Source: a bacterium (lineage in GTDB: Bacteria; Gemmatimonadota; Gemmatimonadetes; Longimicrobiales; RSA9). Taken from it: a stretch of DNA of 64,000 bases. Both the position numbers and the translations under genes were made by a program. The notes under the pieces were generated by a model. It made no database searches. It had not been told where the DNA came from and was given only the letters and a program-made list of their open reading frames with translations. Position 1 is the stretch's first letter. Every line of letters begins with the position of its first letter. Where the stretch lies: NCBI GenBank assembly GCA_003242735.1, contig QGVH01000018.1, forward strand, positions 1 to 64,000, in the 5' to 3' direction. Below, piece by piece: positions 1 through 8,217 of this stretch.

Positions 1-157
1 GTCCTGTCCGGCGCCGTCCCGGGGCGGTAGCCCGCCCGACAGCCGCCCAACCCGGGGTCGTGTCAGAGGCCCACGCGAGATTATTTGCGGCCAAGGTTGC
101 CGCTCTGTAAACAGAAATGCGGTCACCGCTCCCGTTCACTCTCCGCAGGAGGCTCCT

Positions 158-580
158 ATGCGCCGACTGACGGCGGTTGGCTTGGCGGTCGCGGTCGTGA
201 TCCTCGCGGCCTGCGGCGCAAGGGCGGTCCAGCTCGTTGCGCCCGCCCCGGACCACCGGACGGCCCTCGACTGCGCGCTCAACGAGGCCAACGCGCGAGG
301 CTACATCCCGGAGGCGGGCGGCGTGGATGCTGGCCACATAACTGTAAATCGCAAGGTAGGCGGCGGTACGAGAGAGGAGGTTGTGACCCGGCTCATGACC
401 CTCGGCCTGGCAGGCGCGAACAGCGTAGAGCTAGACCGTCTCGTCATCGTCGGGGCTGACGGGGATCTGCGGATCACCGCTTGGGCGATCCGTGAGGACG
501 GCAAGGCCGACAGCCCTCGAAAGGAAGCGGTCACGGACGCCCGCGAGATCCTGGCGAAGTGCGCGCGGCCTGAGGGGTGA
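158..580 (+). CDS. small predicted lipoprotein, unknown function
   Basis: A 140-residue protein I do not recognise. A basic start and a hydrophobic stretch run into a lipobox ending in LAAC, with Cys19 as the likely lipidated residue, so it is probably anchored in the envelope. The mature part has one later Cys near the end and mixed alpha/beta character (segment VELDRLVIVGADGDLRITAW looks like paired strands). The start at 158 is supported by AGGAGG about seven bases upstream; a longer overlapping frame starting at 85 has no such site and a low-complexity Arg/Gly composition. It stands alone, 50 bases ahead of a small broken frame. Confidence 0.75.
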   Translation: MRRLTAVGLAVAVVILAACGARAVQLVAPAPDHRTALDCALNEANARGYIPEAGGVDAGHITVNRKVGGGTREEVVTRLMTLGLAGANSVELDRLVIVGADGDLRITAWAIREDGKADSPRKEAVTDAREILAKCARPEG

Positions 581-632
581 GGCCACGACCCGGGAGCCCT
601 GCGCCAACCAACCCAACGCAAAGGATGCGATC

Positions 633-841
633 ATGCCAGAAGAACAGGATCTGAGGCGGGACCGGCAGCTCGCTGACAAGGTCTACGAGGCGACCGGGCC
701 CTGAACGACGCGACTCACGCGGCGTCGCGGGCAGGATTGCACATTGACATCAACGTCAGCGAGGAGGAGGAGCAAGCGGAGGGCGCCGCGCCCTGGCCGA
801 TGGTGGTAGCGCACATCGAGCGCCGTATCGGCTACGACTAG
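633..841 (+). pseudogene. small frameshifted open reading frame, unknown
   Basis: An ATG at 633 opens a charged N-terminus (MPEEQDLRRDRQLADKVYEA) that stops at 704. The neighbouring frame then carries a protein-like continuation starting LNDATHAASRAGLHIDINVS, with an acidic EEEE patch, to a stop at 839-841. Joined across a frameshift near 695-702 this gives one soluble protein of about 65-68 residues. Neither half alone looks complete. It may be a real small gene with an indel in the read sequence or a decayed one. No family recognised. Confidence 0.4.
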
Positions 842-1071
842 AAGAACGTCGAGTAGCGCCTGTGGCCGGCCGCCAGACCCGCGGCCAGGCGGCCCGGAAG
901 CCACCCGCCCAACCTGCCCCGCGCGGTTCTCTCGGAGCGAGGCGCGCGGGGCTACTCTTCCGAATCTGCCCTGACAGAACCGACAGAATCCCCAGGCCTG
1001 GGGCGCGGCAGCCGCCGTGCCGGCGGGTCGGGCGGTTCGCACGGGTCGCACGCATGGCCCCGCCCTCCCGT

Positions 1072-1377
1072 TCAGCAGCCGGAGGTGAGCGCGCCCGCCA
1101 GCGTTCCCCTCCTCCCTTCGCGCGCGTCTTGTGCGCGCTTCCACGCCGGTGGCTCCACCGCGGCGAGGTACATCTCGAGCAGCCGGATGACGAGCTCCTC
1201 GTCCGCCGGATCGTGGACGTGGACCTCGGCACGCACATGGCCGAGCGAGTCGACGGCCGCGATGTACATCTCTCCGTGCGGGCCGCGGAGGTCAGAGATG
1301 CGTATGCCGCGCCTGGCCGGCCACGACCGGCCGGAAGCACCGGGGCCGCGGTTCGCTCGCCCGTTCTGCTCGCGCAT
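1072..1377 (-). CDS. small conserved-looking soluble protein
   Basis: A 101-residue protein with no signal peptide. The middle (about residues 26-76) is clearly protein-like: alternating strands in ISDLRGPHGEMYIAAVDSLG and VRAEVHVHDPADE followed by an amphipathic helix EELVIRLLEMYLAAVEP. The N-terminal 25 and C-terminal 25 residues are low complexity. GGAGG lies nine bases before the ATG and fixes the start. It shares strand and neighbourhood with the BON-like gene upstream (start at 1670), 47 bases away, so the two may be co-transcribed. Function not known. Confidence 0.6.
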   Translation of the reverse strand: MREQNGRANRGPGASGRSWPARRGIRISDLRGPHGEMYIAAVDSLGHVRAEVHVHDPADEELVIRLLEMYLAAVEPPAWKRAQDAREGRRGTLAGALTSGC

Positions 1378-1424
1378 GGTGTCGCCTCCATCCCTCGGGG
1401 TGTACTCCCGAGGGGCACGTCGGG

Positions 1425-1670
1425 TCAGGCAGCGGGCAGCGTGCAGCCCACCGATCGCAGCAGCTCGTACAGCGCGTCGTCATCCGAGCGCGCCTCGATC
1501 GGCGCGCTCACGTGGTTGCGCATCCCGCGTAGGATGACCAGGCCGTCGGTCGTGGTGCACTTCACGCTGCGGTTGCGGACGGCATACCGGAGGGAGCGAG
1601 CCAGCTCATCTCGTCTGCTTGTTTCCGTCCACGACTCCCAGCTCGAGTCGAGTAGGCGGAGCGCGGACAT
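1425..1670 (-). CDS. BON-domain-like small protein
   Basis: An 81-residue soluble protein. From about residue 20 it reads like a single BON fold: ELARSLRYAVRNRSVKCTT, then DGLVILRGMRNHVSAPIEA and a C-terminal helix with the acidic DDDALYELL. BON domains are small alpha/beta modules thought to bind phospholipids and occur in envelope-stress proteins; here one appears alone, without the usual signal peptide or second copy. A GTG at 1682 would add four residues; neither start has a strong Shine-Dalgarno, so the start is uncertain. The family assignment rests on pattern only. Confidence 0.5.
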   Translation of the reverse strand: MSALRLLDSSWESWTETSRRDELARSLRYAVRNRSVKCTTTDGLVILRGMRNHVSAPIEARSDDDALYELLRSVGCTLPAA

Positions 1671-1837
1671 CGTGTCGAGCACGGCCGGCAGCGCCGCGCG
1701 CCGAAGCGGCTCGAGCCGGCCCCGGGCGGTGCCCGTGGGTATTCAGCTGCCCGCCGGCTCCATGTTCAGCACCCACGCGGACGAGCAATGCCTTCCGGGC
1801 GATGTCGCGAGCGTGAAGCGATTAGGCTTCTTGCTCC

Positions 1838-2526
1838 TCAGCCGCTCCCTCGGTCGCCCTCGGCGCTCGGCTTCTGCGTCTGGCCGTACGCCTGCTCGAG
1901 CAGCGCGCGATACGCCGCGAGCGGCGGCATGCCCAGGGCCGCGCGCCGTTCGTCCACGTGGAGCGAGTCCTCGATGGGCAGGAGGACCAGGCCGTCTGGA
2001 GTCAGATTGACCTGCGTCCCGTAGAGCTGGGGCTCGCCCTTCGCCACGCGAACCCGATCCGTCAGCAGCGCCAGCGCCTCGCCCGGCGCGTCGCCTGCCG
2101 CGACGGCGCTCTCCAGGTACGTCAGGTACTCCTCCTGGAACGCGCGGTCGCGATCGGCGTGCTGGACGATGAGAAACGCGGCGCGCGCGCCTTCCCTACC
2201 GACACGCGCGGGCGTCGGCCAGCCATGGTCCGGATGATCTCCTTGAGGCGCGCCGTGTGGGCGCGATCCAGCGAATCCAGCCGGGCGGCGGCCTGGGCCA
2301 GCGCCGCAGTGTCCAGCGCCTGAGGATCGCCCGAAAAGACCGCCCTGAGGGCAAGCTGGTCCGCCTCCGCCATCCGGATCAGTTCCGCGGCGATCTCGGG
2401 GAATTCCGGGTGGATCGAATTCGACGGCTCGGACGACGACGCGGCAGCACGCGGCTCGCCGGAGGAGCACCCGGCCGCCAGTGCGATCGTGAGCAGCATT
2501 GCGAACCCCTGCCGCGTCTTTCTCAT
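1838..2526 (-). pseudogene. DUF6624-type lipoprotein gene with a frameshift
   Basis: Starts at 2526 behind GGAGGG with a signal peptide and lipobox ending AAGC (MRKTRQGFAMLL...). The frame is good through the segment ending HTARLKEII, then the similarity jumps frame to DHGWPTPARVG, GARAAFLIVQHADRD and onward to a stop at 1838. HGWPT and the IVQHAD segment are hallmarks of DUF6624 proteins. The switch lies near 2230-2237 and is explained by one missing base in CGGACC. Corrected, the product would be about 229 residues, a normal length for the family. Role unknown; members are often secreted. True frameshift and sequence error cannot be told apart here. Confidence 0.7.
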
Positions 2527-2805
2527 TTCGCCCTCCGCTCCGACGAAGAACGTGAACGGCACTGGCACGAGCCGGGCTCCAAGGCGTCCGATCGAGAACC
2601 CGCTTCGCGGCGTTCAGCCCCCCGCAGCCGAGTCTACTCCGCCACGCGCAGCATGCTGACGAAGCGCGATGGGAGATCACTTCACGCCCCTGCAGGCGGC
2701 CCTGCTATGGGTACCCTGGAATGACGCGGCCCGTCACGTGCCCCGCCGCCGAGGCCTCATTGGGTGCTGCAACGACCTGCCCTTCTGGAGGCACGCCGAC
2801 GAACG

Positions 2806-4350
2806 TCACGCGACCCGCGGCTGGCGCGCGGAGGACATCCTGGCGCCGCCGGCGCCGTCCGCAAGGATGGCACTCGCCTCGCTCGCGTCCCGACACGCTG
2901 CCGCAGCGGTCGGCGCCAGGGCGAGGAATGCGAGGCCGCGGCCCGTGCCATCGCCGGGAGAGAGGAAGACGACACCGCGGCGCCGACCGGCGCTGAAGAG
3001 CCGATCCCCCATGCGCTCGAGCGCCTCGTCGAACGCGGGCGGGCCGGGCTGCTCCGGGGCCACGACCGCGAACGGCGTCTCGGCCCAGTCGCCGGTCAGG
3101 CGGTTGACCAGCGTCATCGGGATCGAGGTGCCGCCCCAACGCCCGTTGCACTCGATCCAGTGGAGCTCCGCCGTGGCCGGGTCCGCGCCCACCAGGATCG
3201 CGTCGAAGCTGCAACGGCCGAAGTAGCCGAGCCGCTGGAACAGCGCTGCCAGCAGGACGGCCTCACGCGCAATGCGAATCGCGGTGTGCTCCGGGAGGTC
3301 GGCGGGCACGGCGCCCGTGAACACGCCGGTCGGCCCGCACACCTGCTGCTCGAAGACGCCTTCGACGACGGGTAGGCCTTCCGCCGCGTGGGGGATCCAG
3401 AGCTGCACGGACGGCGTCGTGCATACGGGCGATTCCCACACGCTGACGAGGAGCGGGAAGGGCCGCGGCCAGCCGAGGCGGCGGAGCAGACCGCGCAGCG
3501 TCTCGCGCACCGCCGCGAGCGGCAGATCCCGCACACACGCTGCGTCGAGCACCGCGTTGCCTTCCCCGCCGGCCGCGCTGGGCAGCTTGATCGCGATCCG
3601 GTCGTGATCGTGCGCCAGGCGCCGCACGCGCGCCGCGAGGGCGGCCATGCTGTGGGCCACCGTGGTGTCCGGCAGCGCCCGCTCGCCGAGGAGCTCCGCG
3701 GCCTGCCGCGCGAACCACGTCTTGTCGTTGACGCGCCGCGTCACGCCGGGCGGCGGGGCGACGACATGCACGGTCACGCCGGCCTGCTCGCCGATCGCCC
3801 CCGCGAGCGCCCAGACGGCGCCGGAGCCGATGTACGGCTGAACGTTGAGTCCGCCCCGGCGCCGCGCGACGTCCGCGAGCCGGGTGAGCAACCCTCCGTC
3901 TTGGATCACCCGCGCAGCCAGCGCCCCACGCCGCACCTTCGCTGCCGGCCGCAGCACCTCAACCGCACCCAGGCCCAGCACATCGCGACAGTACGCCTCG
4001 AACGCCGGATTGCGCGGCATCCACAGCGCCACGAAGTCGCCCTCGCCGGCCAGCATGAACCCGCGGTACTCGAGCGGACTCGGCGTCCACCGCCCCGCGA
4101 GCTGGACCGGCGACAGGTCGTGCACGAAGAGGGAGGGGCCCGCGCCGAAGCCTGCACGCACCCGGTCGCCGAACATCGACGCCGCAGCGATGCCCGGCAC
4201 CTCTGCCCGGATCCGTGCGGCGAGGCGGTCCACCTCCTCCAGCTCCGACGGATCGAGCCGGACCGGCACGTGCTCGATGACGGGGAGCCGTCCACCGAGC
4301 GGATGCCGTACCGACCCGTGTTCGGCGACCGGCCGATCTGGCTGCACCAT
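2806..4350 (-). CDS. ATP-grasp superfamily ligase (PGM1-like)
   Basis: A 514-residue cytosolic protein. The N-terminal half (to about 190) looks like the pre-ATP-grasp fold, including the segment NVQPYIGSGAVWALAGAIG. The C-terminal half has the nucleotide-binding part: DRIAIKLPSAAGGEGNAV (phosphate-loop region) and the metal-binding ELHWIECNGRWGGTSIP, where the Glu and Asn would hold Mg. Such enzymes join a carboxylate to an amine through an acyl phosphate; the architecture resembles the ligases of peptide natural-product and unusual amino-acid conjugation pathways. It precedes no obvious biosynthetic partner, so the substrate is unknown. The start is the first ATG of the open frame; the Shine-Dalgarno is modest (GAGGG). 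Confidence 0.7.
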   Translation of the reverse strand: MVQPDRPVAEHGSVRHPLGGRLPVIEHVPVRLDPSELEEVDRLAARIRAEVPGIAAASMFGDRVRAGFGAGPSLFVHDLSPVQLAGRWTPSPLEYRGFMLAGEGDFVALWMPRNPAFEAYCRDVLGLGAVEVLRPAAKVRRGALAARVIQDGGLLTRLADVARRRGGLNVQPYIGSGAVWALAGAIGEQAGVTVHVVAPPPGVTRRVNDKTWFARQAAELLGERALPDTTVAHSMAALAARVRRLAHDHDRIAIKLPSAAGGEGNAVLDAACVRDLPLAAVRETLRGLLRRLGWPRPFPLLVSVWESPVCTTPSVQLWIPHAAEGLPVVEGVFEQQVCGPTGVFTGAVPADLPEHTAIRIAREAVLLAALFQRLGYFGRCSFDAILVGADPATAELHWIECNGRWGGTSIPMTLVNRLTGDWAETPFAVVAPEQPGPPAFDEALERMGDRLFSAGRRRGVVFLSPGDGTGRGLAFLALAPTAAAACRDASEASAILADGAGGARMSSARQPRVA

Positions 4351-4410
4351 GCCCTCGCTTCCGCAGACCCCTCCCCGATCGCCTACAACTTCCTTGCCGG
4401 GCGGGCTATC

Positions 4411-4989
4411 TCAGGAGGCTGGATGCGCAGACGCCGCGCGCGCCTCCTTCGTCACCCTGGTCCACCAGGCCAGCTCGTCGAGCAACTGCTCGGCGCGCTC
4501 GTTGAGGAAGTCGAAGTCGGACAGCGCCTTGGCGTTCGCCTTCACGGCCTGCATCACCTCCAGCCCGGCGTGGACCGCGGCGTGGACGGGCACCATCTCG
4601 AGCTCCAGGCAGATCAAGCGCAGATGCTCGACCGCCCGCGCCGCACCGACACCGCCGTAGCCCACGAACGCGACGGGCTTGTGCTGCAACTCCAGATCGA
4701 CGTAATCCAGCGCGTTCTTCAGCACGCCCGGGATGCTGTGCTGGTACTCCGCCACCACGAAGACGACGCCGTCCAGCTCCTCCAGTTTGGCGAGCCAACG
4801 CGCGGCGGCCTCGGAGCCCTCTGCCTCGGGGGTGCCGTAGAACGGCATCGAGTAGTCGCGCAGGTCAATGATCTCGAAGGAGAGATCGCTGCGGCGCACA
4901 GCGAGATCGTGGAACCAGCGGACGGCCGTGTCGGCGAAGCGCCCCTGGCGAACCGTGCTCAAGATGATCCCGATCCTGGGCTTCTCCAT
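4411..4989 (-). CDS. NAD(P)H-dependent FMN reductase family protein
   Basis: A 192-residue flavodoxin-fold enzyme. The phosphate-binding loop for FMN is visible at the start (IGIILSTVRQGRF), followed by the typical EYQHSIPGVLKNALDY segment that packs on the isoalloxazine ring and YGGVGAARAVEHLR. Family members reduce flavins, quinones or azo compounds using NAD(P)H in the cytosol. GAGGAG six bases before ATG supports the start. It lies 60 bases upstream of the ATP-grasp gene on the same strand and may be transcribed with it. The natural acceptor cannot be deduced. Confidence 0.85.
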   Translation of the reverse strand: MEKPRIGIILSTVRQGRFADTAVRWFHDLAVRRSDLSFEIIDLRDYSMPFYGTPEAEGSEAAARWLAKLEELDGVVFVVAEYQHSIPGVLKNALDYVDLELQHKPVAFVGYGGVGAARAVEHLRLICLELEMVPVHAAVHAGLEVMQAVKANAKALSDFDFLNERAEQLLDELAWWTRVTKEARAASAHPAS

Positions 4990-5371
4990 GCGTCTCCTCT
5001 CACATCCCCACGTTCACGACACGAGCGGTTCTACCCCTGTCCGGGAAACCACTCCGGGCCGCCGCGCCGAGGCCCCCGGGCTGTGACCCATCGCCGGGCC
5101 GGAGGCGGCGCGGGCGGGCCGGCATCACCCAAAGCAGGAGGCGGTGCCCGTCACGGCGCACGACTGCGTCATCCGGGCCAGCCAGGGTCGGCGCACCCGG
5201 TTCGTGGGGCGCCCGCCAGTGGCCACGACGCGTCTGCCTCCTGGACCCGTGAATCACGCAACGCGGCGAACGGTTCCCGGGGTGGGGAGTGAGCGTGCCC
5301 GCAGCCGTCGAGAAGCCCCCGGCCGCGCCCGGCGTCACCACCCCGCCGGGCGCGGCCGGCCCACGCACGGC
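4990..5371. other. gap holding one strong hairpin
   Basis: 382 bases without a convincing gene. The only structure seen is the 16-bp hairpin at 5319-5359, listed separately. The promoter of the FMN reductase should lie close to 4990-5060 but no clear -35/-10 pair stands out. Confidence 0.5.
5319..5359 (-). terminator. hairpin downstream of the alcohol dehydrogenase
   Basis: A perfect 16-bp stem (5319-5334 pairing with 5344-5359) with a nine-base loop begins 12 bases past the alcohol dehydrogenase stop codon. There is no U tract, which is usual for terminators in such GC-rich genomes. Position and stability make it the likely end of that transcript. Confidence 0.6.
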
Positions 5372-6427
5372 TCACGCCGTGAAGTCGATCAGCGGCTTGA
5401 TGATCCCCTCCTCCTTCGTCTCCATGAGCTTGAACGCCCGGTCCAGCTCGTCGAAGCGGAACGTGTGGGTCGTCAACGGCGTCGGATCCACGCGCCCGTT
5501 CTCCAGGAGCCGCAGCAGGCGCTGCAGCCGCAGCCGGCCGCCCGGGCAGAGCCCCGTCACGATGTTCTTCTCCGCCATCCCGACGCCCCACTCCAGGCGC
5601 GGGATCGCGATGAAGTCGCCCTGGCCGTGGTACCCCGCGTTCGAGATGATGCCGCCCGGCTTGGTGACGCGCACGCAGTTGGCCAGCACCTCGGACGAGC
5701 CCAACGCCTCGATCGCCGTGTCCACGCCCTCGCCGTCGGTCAGGTCCAGGATCGCCTGCACCGGGTCGGTCTTGGTGAAGTCGATGACGACGTCGGCGCC
5801 GAAGTGACGGGCCAGCTCCTGCCGCCGCGGCACCGATTCCACCGCGATGATGAGCCCCGCGCCGAGGAGCCGCGCGGCCGCCGTCGCCATCAGCCCCACC
5901 GGGCCCTGCGCGAAGATCGCAACGGTCCCGCCCATCGGGATCTTGCCGTTCTCTGCGGCCATGAAGCCGGTGCTCATCATGTCCGCGACATAGACCGCTT
6001 TCTCGTCGGGGACCGAGTCCGGGATGTGGGCCATGTTCGCGTCGGCTTCGTTGACCAGGAAGTACTCGGCGAAGACGCCGTCCTTGATGTTGGCGTACTT
6101 CCAGCCGCCGAGCGCGCCGCCGGACTGGGAGGGGTGGCCCGCCTGCGCGGCGAGGGAGCCCCAATCGGGGGTGATGGCGCCGACGGCGACCCGGTCACCC
6201 GGCTTGAAGTCCCGCACCAGCTCACCCACCTTCTCGACGATCCCGACCGCCTCGTGTCCCAGTGTCAGGTTCGTGCGCTCCCCGATCGCGCCGTGGACCG
6301 TGTGGACGTCGGACGTGCAGATCAGGGCCTTGGTGGGCCGGACCAGCGCATCGAGCGGGCCCGGCTCGGGGACGGGCTTGTCGACGAACCCTGCCGAACC
6401 GATCTGCTTCATGACGAACGCCTTCAT
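5372..6427 (-). CDS. adh: zinc-dependent NADP alcohol dehydrogenase (T. brockii type)
   Basis: A 351-residue medium-chain dehydrogenase. It closely follows the Thermoanaerobacter brockii secondary alcohol dehydrogenase: the catalytic zinc ligands are Cys37, His58 (in LGHEA) and Asp149 (in ADMMSTGF), and the structural-zinc loop of horse-liver-type enzymes is absent. The Rossmann motif GPVGLM and the typical LEWGVGMAEKNI and GLCPGGRLR segments are present. Enzymes of this group interconvert secondary alcohols or aldehydes and ketones. The start has GGGGGAG nine bases upstream. It is monocistronic, with a strong hairpin after the stop. The likely role is alcohol or aldehyde turnover; cofactor preference is inferred from the family. 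Confidence 0.9.
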   Translation of the reverse strand: MKAFVMKQIGSAGFVDKPVPEPGPLDALVRPTKALICTSDVHTVHGAIGERTNLTLGHEAVGIVEKVGELVRDFKPGDRVAVGAITPDWGSLAAQAGHPSQSGGALGGWKYANIKDGVFAEYFLVNEADANMAHIPDSVPDEKAVYVADMMSTGFMAAENGKIPMGGTVAIFAQGPVGLMATAAARLLGAGLIIAVESVPRRQELARHFGADVVIDFTKTDPVQAILDLTDGEGVDTAIEALGSSEVLANCVRVTKPGGIISNAGYHGQGDFIAIPRLEWGVGMAEKNIVTGLCPGGRLRLQRLLRLLENGRVDPTPLTTHTFRFDELDRAFKLMETKEEGIIKPLIDFTA

Positions 6428-6938
6428 GCTGCTCCCCCTTTCCGTTGTGCGGCTGCCTCCACGGTTCGCGCACCGCCCCTACGGGTGAGGAGACTGGCCG
6501 AACCGGTGCGATCATCTGCATGGATCGTTCGAACACGATAGGGCACGGATGGGGAGCGATCTGTGGGGGAAGTGCGGATCTCGTGTCGGCGGGAGGAGGA
6601 AGGCGTTGTAGGGCAGCCCCTTTGCAGCCACCCGCGCAACTGGAAAAGCCGATCGCCCCGGAATCCTGCGCGGTCGGGTTGGAATCCTGCGCAGCCGGGT
6701 TGCCTCAGACTCGCGTGGGGGCTCCTCCCTCGTGCCAGGACCAGCAAGGTGCGCCTCCCTGACGGCCCGCTGCCGGGTCGCGTTGCAGCGAATCCCCCTC
6801 CGAGGAACCGGCACCGGATCTCGCAGCCGCGGCGTCCAACGGTCGAGAAGGCGGTGCTGCAGGACGACCACCGAGATGGGATCGGGTCTCACGCTCCGTC
6901 GAACCTCACGACGGCGCTCGACCAGGAGGACCGATCCG
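6428..6938. other. divergent intergenic region
   Basis: 511 bases between the leftward alcohol dehydrogenase and the rightward beta-propeller gene. It must hold both promoters, but none is clear by eye. The only repeat is the 21-bp tandem pair at 6660-6701. Open frames across it are antisense shadows with Arg/Pro-rich products. Confidence 0.5.
6660..6701. repeat. two tandem 21-bp copies
   Basis: The unit begins GGAATCCTGCGC and ends CGGGTT; 6660-6680 and 6681-6701 are adjacent and differ at two positions (G/A and T/C). It lies in the intergenic region about 240 bases before the beta-propeller start, so it could be a regulator site pair or a simple duplication. Confidence 0.6.
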
Positions 6939-8078
6939 ATGGACCAGGCATCCGTGAGAGCGGCCACTCGGTCCCGAATCGTCGCAGAACCCGGGTGCCC
7001 GATCGGGATCTCTTCCCCCGCTCATGGACGCAGCACGTCGGCGGGGCTGGCCGCGCTGGCGTTCCTGTTCGCATGGGCGATCCTTGCGACGAACCCGCTC
7101 GCCGCGCAACTCGCGGGACTCGCGCGGCAGCAGCCGGCACTGGTGATCGGCGAGCTGGACGGGTCGGACGAGCAGGTGCTCGGCCATATCCGCGGCGTCG
7201 CCGTCGACGGGGCGGGGAATCTCTTCGTGCTGGACGCGCACGCGCACGAGGTGCGCTGGTTCGGCGAGGGCGGCGCGTTCCGCGGACGGCCGGGTCGCCG
7301 GGGTCGCGGCCCGGGCGAGCGGACGGCGCCCATGGACATCGCCCTGGACGGCGCCGGCCGCGTGCACGTGCTCGACCCGGCCAACCTGCGCATCACCACG
7401 TATACGCCAAGGGACACGGGACTCGTCCATACCGGCGACGTGCGCGTGCCGCCGGGCTACAGCCTGTGCGCGATCGGTGCGCGTCGCTTCCTGCTGCTTC
7501 CTCGCGATGAGGGCGTGATCCACGAGGTGGCCGCAGTGGGCAACGTCGTCCGCCCGTTCGGCAGCATAGAATCACCGCCAGAGGAGACCACCGACCGCGA
7601 GCTCAGACAGAACCCCATCCAGCGCGAGATCGTGAACGGGGGCGTGCTCCGGTGCGACCCGGCGTCAGGCACTCTCGTGCTGCTGCACACGCCCCTGCCG
7701 CTGGTTCGCGCGTTCGCCGCCGACGGTCGGCCGCTGTGGCGGACCGTGCTGTCGGGCTACCGCCCGATCCGCTGGATCTGGAGTCCGACCGAGGACGGGC
7801 GGCCGGGGGCTCGGATGGGCGTGGATCCAGCGACCGGCACCGCGCACACGGGCGCCGCCCTCGCCATCACCGACGACGGCCGGATCATCGCGACGCTGAG
7901 CGAGACCGGCTACGGCGTGGAGCCCCGCCTCGAAGCGCGCGTTCTGCGGTTGAGCGATGGGAAAGAAATCGAGCGTGCAACCGTGCCGATCCAGATCGCA
8001 GCGCTCCGCGGCGGCGCGGTCTACGGACATGTTCGGGAGCCGTTCCCGCGCGTGCCCGTCTACCGGTCGGCGCGGTAG
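6939..8078 (+). CDS. secreted six-bladed beta-propeller protein
   Basis: A 379-residue exported protein. AGGAGGA ends nine bases before the ATG at 6939, so the longer open frame starting at 6732 is not used. The N-terminus is long and basic, with a hydrophobic core (LAALAFLFAWAIL) and a probable cleavage after LAAQ near residue 56. The mature part carries NHL/YncE-like blade repeats: RGVAVDGAGNLFVLDAHAHEV, DIALDGAGRVHVLDPANLRI and ALAITDDGRIIATLSE. This is the DUF5128-type propeller common in Gemmatimonadota and Bacteroidota. Ligand and role are unknown. It faces the ADOP permease tail to tail with a 139-base gap. Confidence 0.8.
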   Translation: MDQASVRAATRSRIVAEPGCPIGISSPAHGRSTSAGLAALAFLFAWAILATNPLAAQLAGLARQQPALVIGELDGSDEQVLGHIRGVAVDGAGNLFVLDAHAHEVRWFGEGGAFRGRPGRRGRGPGERTAPMDIALDGAGRVHVLDPANLRITTYTPRDTGLVHTGDVRVPPGYSLCAIGARRFLLLPRDEGVIHEVAAVGNVVRPFGSIESPPEETTDRELRQNPIQREIVNGGVLRCDPASGTLVLLHTPLPLVRAFAADGRPLWRTVLSGYRPIRWIWSPTEDGRPGARMGVDPATGTAHTGAALAITDDGRIIATLSETGYGVEPRLEARVLRLSDGKEIERATVPIQIAALRGGAVYGHVREPFPRVPVYRSAR

Positions 8079-8217
8079 CGCGCGCACGTGCTGCGGAGCT
8101 GCGAAAGCCACGGAGCGCGTAGGGTCGCGGCCCGGGTCACGCCGGATCGGTCTGCCGAAACCGATGCCCGCGGCGACGTTCGATCGCACCGCAGCCGCCG
8201 ATCAGGCCGGAGCCCCG

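Noticed and set aside
3388-5292. Rightward 634-codon open frame opposite the ATP-grasp and FMN reductase genes
   Set aside because: Antisense shadow of GC-rich coding: His/Arg/Asp-rich product, no start signal, and the other strand has recognisable domains.
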